Positions 1 through 5,127 of a stretch of 8,489 nucleotides of DNA are shown in pieces. This DNA comes from Spirochaetota bacterium. Lineage in GTDB: Bacteria; Spirochaetota; GWE2-31-10; MWDO01. The notes beneath the pieces were generated by a model that did not search any database, was not told the DNA's origin, and saw only the letters and a list, made by a program, of their open reading frames with translations. The translations under genes were made by a program, and so were the position numbers. The first letter of the stretch is position 1. Each line of letters begins with the position of its first letter. The DNA is taken from the NCBI GenBank assembly GCA_017998755.1, contig JAGOCL010000092.1, forward strand, positions 1-8,489, given 5' to 3'.

Positions 1-111
1 AACATAAATATAATCCTTTTCAGCATTAAGTTTAATAATCGGACTCATATATTTTATATTTAAATACTCTTGCTTCAATAAATTTTTTATTATTCTTTGT
101 CTATTATCCAT
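1..111 (-). CDS. Unidentified protein, N-terminal 37 codons only
   Basis: An ATG at 111-109 opens a frame of 37 codons that stays open to the left edge. It begins MDNRQRIIKNLLKQEYL and is rich in Lys, Ile and Asn. The start is supported by an AGAGGA ribosome-binding sequence about nine bases upstream, which overlaps the end of the rhuM-fic gene. The start codon lies six bases beyond that gene's stop, so the gene is very probably the next member of the hsdM operon. By position an HsdS specificity subunit or another restriction-associated protein would be expected, but the visible residues do not look like an HsdS N-terminus and I cannot assign a family. The C-terminal part is outside the window. 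Confidence 0.6.
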   Translation of the reverse strand, partial: MDNRQRIIKNLLKQEYLNIKYMSPIIKLNAEKDYIYV

Positions 112-117
112 TGTTCT

Positions 118-1092
118 TTATCCTCTATTAAGAATACTGACTGCAACTTTTTTTATAGTTTCCATCTCTTCGCTTTTACTTTCAGCTATAAGAATTGTTA
201 GCGCCGCTAATCCTTCATTACTTAATTTTGACTTACCTTGACTGTTATATAAAAGGTTGTTTTTATTTAAAAAATGTAGAAAAATAGAAGCGCCTATTCG
301 TTTATTACCGTCTATAAAAGAATGATTTTTCACAATTAAATACAATAACATTGCCGCTTTTTCCTCGATTGATGGGTATAATTCTTGACCGGATATGCTT
401 TGGTAAATCTGATTAATTGAACTATTAAAACTTTCGTCTTTCAATTTACCGAATAAATCTGATTTGAATTGTTTTTTCATAAAATCAATAATTTCATAAC
501 ATTCTTCAACAGTAATCCGGACTGCCGTTTTTTCTGTTTTCCCTTTTTCATCAAGATTTTCATTATCATAATCATCAAGAACTGTGAGTCCGTCTGAAAA
601 ATCCGTTAATAAAGAAACCAGATTTTTTGCCTGATCAAGAGTATCTACCTGATTTGACAAACTACGCTCAACTATTTTTAAACTGTTTTTTAATAATTCA
701 ATTTCTTCTGTCTTTTCCTTTAATCTTTTCTCATTTAAAGTATACCCTTTAACTAAATGGTCTTTTAAAATCCGATTTGCCCAAATTCTAAATTGAGTCC
801 CTTTTTTTGAGTTTACTCTATAACCAACGGATAAAATCACATCGAGATTAAAAAATGAAACCGGTTTATCTGATTTTGCAATGCGCATTTTTTGCACATT
901 GCTTTTTTCATCAAGTTCTTCACTCTCAAAAATATTTCTTATATGTCTTCCGATTACCGTTCTATCCCTTTCAAATAATAACGATAATTCTTTTTCTGTA
1001 ATCCAGATAGTTTCATCTTTTAAAGTTACTTGAATATCTATATTCCCTTCAAGTTTATTATAAATAACTATTTCTCCTGTATCTCCTTTCAC
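118..1092 (-). CDS. RhuM-family / Fic-Doc fusion protein of a type I R-M operon
   Basis: The protein has 324 residues in two parts. Residues about 6-120 match the RhuM (virulence-associated) family as I know it, including SFFNLDVILSVGYRVNSKKG followed by FRIWANRILKDHLVKGY. A charged, coiled-coil-like stretch (about 120-165) leads to a Fic/Doc domain (about 190-324). Its active-site loop HSFIDGNKRIGA is at 257-268. The loop keeps the His, the Phe, the acidic residue and GN, but has Lys-Arg where Fic AMP transferases usually have Gly-Arg, and Ala at the second-Arg position. This is closer to the Doc kinase-type loop than to canonical Fic, so phosphorylation or another nucleotide-derived transfer is possible; the target is unknown. 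The start is a GTG whose last two bases begin the hsdM TGA stop (GTGA overlap), with AGAGGG five bases upstream. Such proteins often sit inside type I R-M operons, where their role is unclear. Confidence 0.88.
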   Translation of the reverse strand: MKGDTGEIVIYNKLEGNIDIQVTLKDETIWITEKELSLLFERDRTVIGRHIRNIFESEELDEKSNVQKMRIAKSDKPVSFFNLDVILSVGYRVNSKKGTQFRIWANRILKDHLVKGYTLNEKRLKEKTEEIELLKNSLKIVERSLSNQVDTLDQAKNLVSLLTDFSDGLTVLDDYDNENLDEKGKTEKTAVRITVEECYEIIDFMKKQFKSDLFGKLKDESFNSSINQIYQSISGQELYPSIEEKAAMLLYLIVKNHSFIDGNKRIGASIFLHFLNKNNLLYNSQGKSKLSNEGLAALTILIAESKSEEMETIKKVAVSILNRG

Positions 1093-2555
1093 ATCAGCCC
1101 TCTTATCTTTTCCAGTATTGTTTCGCTTTCTTTATCGAGTCTTTTCATTTCATCTAATATCTCTATCGGATTTCTCAAAACTTTTTCATCTTTCTTATTG
1201 GGATTTTTAACCGAAAGGTCTGCCGTTTCAGGATCAACATCTGATATATCAATGCTCCACGAGTTATCAGAGTCGGCTTTTGTTTTCTGTAATTCTACAA
1301 ACTCTGCAAGATCGTTTTCATTCAGGGGATTGGTTTTACCGAGATTTCGGTCAAGATTAAGCTGATAATACCAGATTTTTCTTGTCGCCTCCCCTTTATC
1401 AAAGAATAATACGACAGTTTTTACTCCCGCTCCCTGAAATGTACCTCCCGGCATATCAAGAACAGTATGAAGATTACAGTTTTCAAGTAGAGTTTTTCTT
1501 AATGATATAGAAGCATTATCTGTATTCGAAAGAAATGTATTTTTTATTACAATTCCAGCCCTTCCGCCTGCCTTTAATATTTTAATAAAATGCTGTAAAA
1601 ATAAAAATGCCGTTTCTCCGGTTTTTATCGGAAAATTCTGTTGAACCTCCGCTCTCTCTTTACCTCCGAATGGCGGATTGGCAAGAATAACGTCAACTCT
1701 ATCTTTTTCCTGGATATCCATTATGTTTTCAGATAGGGTATTTGTATGAAGAATATTCGGAGCTTCTATCCCGTGAAGAATCATATTCATTGTTCCAATT
1801 ATATAAGCAAGCGATTTTTTCTCTTTTCCGAAAAATGTATTTTTTTGTAAAGTCTGCATATTATCGGTAGAAAGAGATTTTAATCCATTTTCATCGGGAT
1901 TTCGTAAATGTTCGTATGCCTCGCATAAAAACCCAGCCGAGCCGACGGCGCCGTCGTATATTTTTTCTCCGATTTTAGGATTAACAACTTTTACAATGGT
2001 TTTTATCAACGGTCTTGGGGTATAATACTCTCCTCCGTTTCTTCCTGCATTACCCATATTTTTGATTTTATCTTCATAGAGATGGCTCATTTCATGCTTT
2101 TCGGATTTTGATTGAAATCGTAGTTCATCGACAAGATTTAAAACTTCCCGCAAATTGTATCCGCTCTGTATTTTGTTTTTTAATTCATTGAATATCTCGC
2201 CGATTTTATACTCTATTGTATCCGGACTATCTGCCTCTGTTTTAAACTTTTTCAGATAGGGAATCAATTTATGATCAACAAACTCTTTAAGATCATCGCC
2301 TGTCAGCGCTTTATGATGGTCAAGTTTGCCATCTTTTTTAGGAGACGCCCAGATATCCCATTTATATTCATCATTTATAATCGGAGAATATTTTTTCCCA
2401 GCAAGCTCTGAAGCCATAGATTTGTTTTTTTCGTAATCATCAAGATATTTCAGGAATAATATCCATGACGTCTGCTCCACATAATCAAGCTCGCTTGAGC
2501 AACCTGCATCTTTGTGAAGAATATCGTCAATATTTTTAAAAGTCTGTTCAAACAT
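1089..2555 (-). CDS. hsdM: Type I restriction-modification system, modification (M) subunit
   Basis: The protein of 488 residues is an N6-adenine DNA methyltransferase subunit that would act with HsdS, and with HsdR for restriction. Residues about 1-140 form the helical HsdM N-terminal domain. The catalytic domain follows: EYYTPRPLI at 176-184, the S-adenosylmethionine-binding motif I as DGAVGSAGFL at 201-210 (a known variant of DPACGTGGFL), and the catalytic motif IV NPPF at 293-296. The length is normal for the family and no frameshift is visible. An AAGG sequence about nine bases before the ATG serves as ribosome-binding site. The gene shares a GTGA overlap with rhuM-fic downstream and has a candidate promoter inside the short ORF upstream. 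hsdS and hsdR are not recognisable in the window, so whether it is a complete restriction system or a solitary methylase cannot be judged here. Confidence 0.95.
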   Translation of the reverse strand: MFEQTFKNIDDILHKDAGCSSELDYVEQTSWILFLKYLDDYEKNKSMASELAGKKYSPIINDEYKWDIWASPKKDGKLDHHKALTGDDLKEFVDHKLIPYLKKFKTEADSPDTIEYKIGEIFNELKNKIQSGYNLREVLNLVDELRFQSKSEKHEMSHLYEDKIKNMGNAGRNGGEYYTPRPLIKTIVKVVNPKIGEKIYDGAVGSAGFLCEAYEHLRNPDENGLKSLSTDNMQTLQKNTFFGKEKKSLAYIIGTMNMILHGIEAPNILHTNTLSENIMDIQEKDRVDVILANPPFGGKERAEVQQNFPIKTGETAFLFLQHFIKILKAGGRAGIVIKNTFLSNTDNASISLRKTLLENCNLHTVLDMPGGTFQGAGVKTVVLFFDKGEATRKIWYYQLNLDRNLGKTNPLNENDLAEFVELQKTKADSDNSWSIDISDVDPETADLSVKNPNKKDEKVLRNPIEILDEMKRLDKESETILEKIRGLM

Positions 2556-2568
2556 TATATTTAACCTT

Positions 2569-2670
2569 TTATTCTTTTAATACAGTTATAACATATTTTA
2601 TAAAATCATCAACACACATATTCGATTCTTTATAAATCATTTGTATTTTGTTATCAATCTCCCCTCTCAC
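2569..2670 (-). CDS. Possible small protein, 33 residues, overlapping the end of rep
   Basis: A GTG at 2670-2668 overlaps the TGA stop of the replication gene in a GTGA arrangement and opens 33 codons (begins MRGEIDNKIQ, ends KYVITVLKE). A GAGAGG sequence eight bases before the GTG would be a good ribosome-binding site. The stop is 13 bases before the hsdM start. An internal ATG at 2640 has no well-placed ribosome-binding site. The peptide has no recognisable family and no membrane segment. The tight coupling and ribosome-binding site favour translation. Against this, it is short and a candidate hsdM promoter lies within it, so it could be a chance frame or a remnant of a larger gene. Confidence 0.35.
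   Translation of the reverse strand: MRGEIDNKIQMIYKESNMCVDDFIKYVITVLKE
2585..2612 (-). promoter_or_regulatory. Candidate hsdM promoter
   Basis: On the minus strand TTGATG (2612-2607) and TATAAC (2590-2585) are separated by 16 bases, a reasonable sigma70-type match. Transcription would start near 2578, giving an hsdM leader of about 23 bases that includes the AAGG ribosome-binding site. In such AT-rich DNA this may be fortuitous, and hsdM may also be read through from rep. Confidence 0.35.
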
Positions 2671-3803
2671 GCCGCCATCCTCTCTACCCTCTTTTTTTGA
2701 GCGATAAACTCGTCAAAAGAAATCAAATTAACACATTTATTTCGAATATAATATATTTTCTTTGTAAGGATTAGATTATTATATATTATCTCGTTATTCT
2801 CGATATTTTTATAAAATTCCGACTGCATTGTCTTTTTAATCTCCTCGTCTAATATTTTATTTTCTTCGACGGAAAGATTGTTTAAATACAAATCACACTC
2901 TTTTTCGACATATTTGTCGTATTCGCGTTTTAAAGTCTCTGTTTCTTCGTTATATTTGACGTTTATCGCCTTATTGTAATCGTTTTCTTTCTCTTTTGAT
3001 TTTTTATACTCATAATTACGATAATCGTCGTCTATCCAGTTTTGGATTATCGAAGTATAGAGATACCTCCCCTTTCCTTTTACTTTTTTGGGATTATGTC
3101 CCATGAGATATTCAAACTGATTTAACTTATCCTGTAAATAATTAGGATCGTGTTTAGTAAATATATTATTTATTTGTATTTGAGATATACCGTTTTGTTT
3201 TAGTTTATTAATAATTCCTAAATTAGCAGAAGAAGTGTCGTAGTTAATAATATCTTCTTGTTTTTTAGTTACATCATTGTTTAACTTTTTCTTTTCTTCT
3301 TCTTCTTTTTTTATTAATATTTCTTTTGTGTCTGCAAATTTTGCGGTATTAGGCGGGTTTAATACCGCAAAATTTGAGGTATTAGCAGTATTTATACCCT
3401 CAATATTTATAGTATTGCCGTCTTTTGGGCTATCTATTACCTCAAATTTTGAGGGTATATTTCCCTCTGTTTTTGTTTCAATTATTGTATTTTTGTTTTT
3501 TACTTCATAAGAAATTCTAGTCCCCTTCCCTATTCCGAATTTTTGCGTTTCAATTAAATTTTTTTCAATTAGTTCTTTTATCCCTTTTAATATTGAATTT
3601 TCCGACAGGTTTGACATTTTCTGAATTTGACTGTAACTGATAAAATCTTTATCTTTCTGCCAGCCGATAGTTTTTCTAACGACGGTTAAATAAACTTTAA
3701 GCGCCGATTCTGATAATTGATATATATATTCGTCTAAGAAAAAATTAGGAACTCTTGTGAAATTAACGACGTTGTCGTCTATAAGTTGTTTTAAACTCTG
3801 CAT
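2667..3803 (-). CDS. Plasmid/phage-type replication initiator with winged-helix N-terminus (RepO-like)
   Basis: The protein of 378 residues is the likely DNA-binding replication initiator of this element. Residues about 10-103 resemble the winged-helix N-terminal domain of phage O-like and DnaD-like initiators: VPNFFLDEY, then SALKVYLTVVRKTIGWQKD, then a recognition-helix region SYSQIQKMSNLSENSILKGI. Residues about 115-160 form a low-complexity linker whose 11-residue periods (NT.INIEGINTA, NTSNFAVLNPP, NTAKFADTKE) reflect iterons in the DNA. A charged KKEEEEKKK stretch and a helical C-terminal part (about 193-378, including a GRYLYTSIIQNWI segment typical of such initiators) follow. The ATG has GGGAGGG eight bases upstream. 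Expression is probably controlled by a long leader, a leader peptide and an antisense RNA in the adjacent gap. The gene is coupled downstream to a short ORF and hsdM. The assignment rests on motif recognition; a primosome-type helicase loader is the main alternative. Confidence 0.72.
   Translation of the reverse strand: MQSLKQLIDDNVVNFTRVPNFFLDEYIYQLSESALKVYLTVVRKTIGWQKDKDFISYSQIQKMSNLSENSILKGIKELIEKNLIETQKFGIGKGTRISYEVKNKNTIIETKTEGNIPSKFEVIDSPKDGNTINIEGINTANTSNFAVLNPPNTAKFADTKEILIKKEEEEKKKLNNDVTKKQEDIINYDTSSANLGIINKLKQNGISQIQINNIFTKHDPNYLQDKLNQFEYLMGHNPKKVKGKGRYLYTSIIQNWIDDDYRNYEYKKSKEKENDYNKAINVKYNEETETLKREYDKYVEKECDLYLNNLSVEENKILDEEIKKTMQSEFYKNIENNEIIYNNLILTKKIYYIRNKCVNLISFDEFIAQKKRVERMAA
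3281..3328. other. Candidate DNA-unwinding element beside the iterons
   Basis: This stretch in the rep gene is almost free of G on the plus strand. It has a pyrimidine-only run at 3285-3312 and then AT-rich sequence, and it directly abuts the iteron-like array. In lambda ori the iterons likewise sit beside an AT-rich, strand-asymmetric segment that melts first. It also encodes the KKEEEEKKK stretch of the initiator, so its composition could be explained by the protein alone. The role is inferred from position. Confidence 0.4.
3327..3459. repeat. Iteron-like palindromic array inside rep: putative replication origin
   Basis: Four 25-bp units with a common near-palindromic plan (TAATACC, one base, CAAA, A/T, TTTG, one base, GGTATTA) occur at 3327-3351, 3360-3384, 3393-3417 and 3435-3459. 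The unit at 3360-3384 is almost perfect and that at 3435-3459 is good. The one at 3327-3351 keeps mainly its right half and core, and the one at 3393-3417 is degenerate. Unit centres are 33, 33 and 42 bp apart, close to three, three and four helical turns, so the sites would face the same side of the helix. Because 3336-3351 and 3360-3375 are perfect 16-bp inverted copies, the array can also form a hairpin. It lies exactly in the linker-coding part of the initiator gene and beside a pyrimidine/AT-rich tract, as the origin does in lambda O. Initiator binding is inferred. Confidence 0.65.
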
Positions 3804-3811
3804 AATCTTGA

Positions 3812-3818
3812 CCCTCCC
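3812..3818 (-). promoter_or_regulatory. Strong extended ribosome-binding site of rep
   Basis: GGGAGGG lies eight bases before the rep ATG and fixes that start. The surrounding nine bases TGGGAGGGT are repeated exactly before the leader ORF at 4055, at the same spacing. This is a conspicuous G-rich match in AT-rich DNA and suggests that rep and its leader peptide are translated under related control. Confidence 0.75.
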
Positions 3819-3922
3819 AGGTTTTACAGTGCTATTTGGACATAATTCTCCAGTAAATGATGAAAATATCTTTTAACAAAAGGATAAATTTCACCAATAA
3901 ATAAAAATTTTAAAGAAAACAG

Positions 3923-3951
3923 TTGACAAAAATTTGATTATGCTATATTAT
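3923..3951 (+). promoter_or_regulatory. Promoter of the antisense RNA
   Basis: TTGACA (3923-3928), a perfect -35 hexamer, is followed after exactly 17 bases by TATTAT (3946-3951), a five-of-six -10 hexamer. This is the best promoter in the window. Transcription would start near A3958. No protein gene follows before the terminator at 4007-4041, so it probably drives a short RNA. Confidence 0.75.
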
Positions 3952-3957
3952 TTGGAT

Positions 3958-4041
3958 ATAAGTTTTGAATAGTTATTATATTTTATAATAAGCATAATTT
4001 GCAAGGGACTTCTTAATGTGCGAGATTAAGAAGTCTTTTTT
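3958..4041 (+). ncRNA. Putative antisense (countertranscribed) copy-control RNA, about 84 nt
   Basis: The segment runs from the predicted start of a strong rightward promoter to the end of the T-run of an intrinsic terminator, and no ORF of note lies in it. The RNA would have a weak 5' AU-only stem-loop (TTATTATA at 3973-3980 with TATAATAA at 3984-3991, loop TTT) and a strong 3' hairpin (11 perfect pairs, loop GTGCGAG at 4018-4024). It lies wholly opposite the predicted rep leader, which is transcribed leftward from about 4085. On the sense strand the same hairpin exposes loop CUCGCAC, containing CUCG, a match to the YUNR U-turn motif that speeds antisense pairing in known systems. Length, position and two-hairpin shape fit plasmid RNAs such as CopA and Inc RNA, which repress initiator synthesis. 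Function and exact ends are inferred. Confidence 0.68.
4007..4041 (+). terminator. Intrinsic terminator of the antisense RNA
   Basis: GACTTCTTAAT (4007-4017) and ATTAAGAAGTC (4025-4035) pair perfectly over 11 bp around the loop GTGCGAG, and six T residues follow at 4036-4041. On the plus strand this is a textbook rho-independent terminator. On the minus strand the hairpin is not followed by a T-run, so it should not stop rep transcription and instead forms a leader structure. Confidence 0.88.
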
Positions 4042-4055
4042 AATTTATATGCCAT
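4026..4055 (-). CDS. Leader peptide of rep, 9 residues
   Basis: The ORF encodes MAYKLKKTS and ends in TAA at 4028-4026. It is backed by a GGGAGGG ribosome-binding site at 4070-4064, eight bases before the ATG, identical in sequence and spacing to that of rep. The last codons and the stop lie in the ascending arm of the sense-strand hairpin that the antisense RNA targets, so ribosomes reading it would melt that hairpin. In IncFII (tap) and IncI-alpha (repY) plasmids, a leader ORF overlapping the antisense target couples to initiator translation. The same role is inferred here. An overlapping ATG at 4059 gives only MNGI, with poor spacing (four bases). Confidence 0.5.
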   Translation of the reverse strand: MAYKLKKTS

Positions 4056-4063
4056 TCATTCTA

Positions 4064-4070
4064 CCCTCCC
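4064..4070 (-). promoter_or_regulatory. Ribosome-binding site of the rep leader peptide
   Basis: GGGAGGG within TGGGAGGGT, an exact copy of the nine bases at the rep ribosome-binding site. It stands eight bases before the ATG at 4055 and selects that start over the ATG at 4059. It lies outside the predicted antisense RNA, so ribosomes could still load when the antisense RNA is bound downstream. Confidence 0.55.
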
Positions 4071-4091
4071 AAGTCGAAATATGATAAAAGA

Positions 4092-4120
4092 AGTATAGAA
4101 TTTAATTTAAAATTAATCAA
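4092..4120 (-). promoter_or_regulatory. Promoter of rep (long leader)
   Basis: On the minus strand TTGATT (4120-4115) and TATACT (4097-4092) are spaced by exactly 17 bases, a good sigma70-type promoter. Transcription would start near 4085, giving a leader of about 280 nt before the rep ATG that contains the leader ORF and the antisense target hairpin. A weaker alternative (TTGTCA at 3930-3925 with a poor -10) would bypass the control elements. Confidence 0.6.
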
Positions 4121-4145
4121 TTTTTTTCTGTATTTTTTTTTTATC

Positions 4146-4174
4146 TTGCAAAAATTCAGGAAATATATTATAAC
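4146..4174 (+). promoter_or_regulatory. Promoter of the parA operon
   Basis: TTGCAA (4146-4151) and TATAAC (4169-4174) are separated by 17 bases. Transcription would start near 4181, about 24 bases before the parA ATG. Copies of TATATTA at 4164-4170 and 4175-4181, 11 bp apart, overlap the -10 element and could be an operator for the HTH of ParA, although AT-richness weakens this. Confidence 0.55.
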
Positions 4175-4204
4175 TATATTAATCTATAAACCGAGAATAA
4201 TAAT

Positions 4205-5125
4205 ATGATACAAATTAATGCAAAAGAAGCTTATATGCTTTTGAAAATTGAAGAAAAAACTTTATACAATTGGATTAACGAAGGCAAATTACAAAAATAT
4301 GAAAGCGATAAGGGATCAATTCTTCTTGATAAAAAAGAAGTTTTACGGCAAAGACCTACTGTAATAACTTTTTTCAATCAAAAAGGGGGAGTTGGAAAAA
4401 CAAGTTGTTCTATTTTGTTGTCAGATTATTATGACGCAAAGGACTATAAGGTTTTAATTCTTGATTTGGACCAACAAGGGAATTTAAGTAAAACTTTTTT
4501 TTCTTATGACGAACTTAAAAACAGTTTGAGTCTTTACGATTACCTTGAAAACAGAACGCCGCTATTAAAAATAATAAAAAAATACAGTGAAAATATAGAT
4601 ATAATACCGGCGTCAATTAAATTAAGTAGAAAAGATAATATTGATACGTCAGTATTAATAGAGTATAAAAATGACTTTGCCTCTGTTTTTAAAAAATATG
4701 AACTTGTTATAATTGATTGTCCCCCTGCTTATAACACATTTTCACGACTTGGGCTATTATTATCGAATTATGTTTTTTGTCCGGTTTTACCGGAGCCGTA
4801 CAGCTATGACGGACTTAGAGACGCAATATACAGCATAAACCAAATGTCGAGAATTAACGAAGATTATATAAGTTACAAAGTTTTTGTTTCGAGTCATAAA
4901 GCGACAAGAACGATATTACATGAAAATTTTATAGAAAAATACAAAGACCAGTTAAAAGATAAATTGTTTCATAATTCTGTACCGGAGTTTATAGGTATCG
5001 CGGAAAGAGCAAATATTAGCAAAAATATTTTTAAGGTATATAGCGAGCATAAAGCTATTGAAAAAATTAAGCTGATAATGGAAGAGATAGAAAATTATAT
5101 TTATGATGAGAGAGATGTAAAATAA
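4205..5125 (+). CDS. parA: ParA-family partition ATPase with N-terminal helix-turn-helix
   Basis: The protein of 306 residues is a P-loop ATPase of the ParA/MinD superfamily that would segregate plasmid copies together with a centromere-binding partner. Residues about 4-48 form a small MerR/excisionase-like helix-turn-helix (NAKEAYMLLKIEEKTLYNWI, then a basic strand), as in ParAs that repress their own operon. The ATPase core starts at about 51. It has the deviant Walker A KGGVGKTS at 60-67 with both signature lysines (K60, K65), the A' motif DLDQQGN at 87-93 and the Walker B segment VIIDCPP at 168-174. A short helical C-terminal region ends the protein. The start is an ATG with only a weak purine-rich GAGAA upstream, but it retains the whole HTH. 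The stop is two bases before the next gene. Promoter and operator candidates lie just upstream. Confidence 0.93.
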   Translation: MIQINAKEAYMLLKIEEKTLYNWINEGKLQKYESDKGSILLDKKEVLRQRPTVITFFNQKGGVGKTSCSILLSDYYDAKDYKVLILDLDQQGNLSKTFFSYDELKNSLSLYDYLENRTPLLKIIKKYSENIDIIPASIKLSRKDNIDTSVLIEYKNDFASVFKKYELVIIDCPPAYNTFSRLGLLLSNYVFCPVLPEPYSYDGLRDAIYSINQMSRINEDYISYKVFVSSHKATRTILHENFIEKYKDQLKDKLFHNSVPEFIGIAERANISKNIFKVYSEHKAIEKIKLIMEEIENYIYDERDVK

Positions 5126-5127
5126 CT

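Noticed and set aside
1030..1365. Plus-strand open frame of 111 codons opposite hsdM and rhuM-fic
   Set aside because: It is a low-complexity Ser/Phe/Ile translation of the reverse complement of well-supported genes, with no plausible family.
3336..3375. Perfect 16-bp inverted repeat read as a terminator inside rep
   Set aside because: No T-run follows on either strand, and it is explained as two adjacent palindromic iteron units.
3277..3510. Plus-strand open frame of 77 codons opposite rep
   Set aside because: It is Phe/Ser-rich shadow coding over the iteron linker and the pyrimidine tract; the minus-strand initiator explains the region.
3832..3851. Tiny ORF MSK with GGAG upstream in the rep leader
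   Set aside because: It is only three codons long, has poor four-base spacing and does not overlap the antisense target.
3833..3961. Direct repeat TATTTGGA(C/T)ATAA at 3833-3845 and 3949-3961
   Set aside because: The 12-of-13 match links the rep leader and the antisense promoter, but in AT-rich DNA of this length such a match can easily arise by chance and no third copy was seen.
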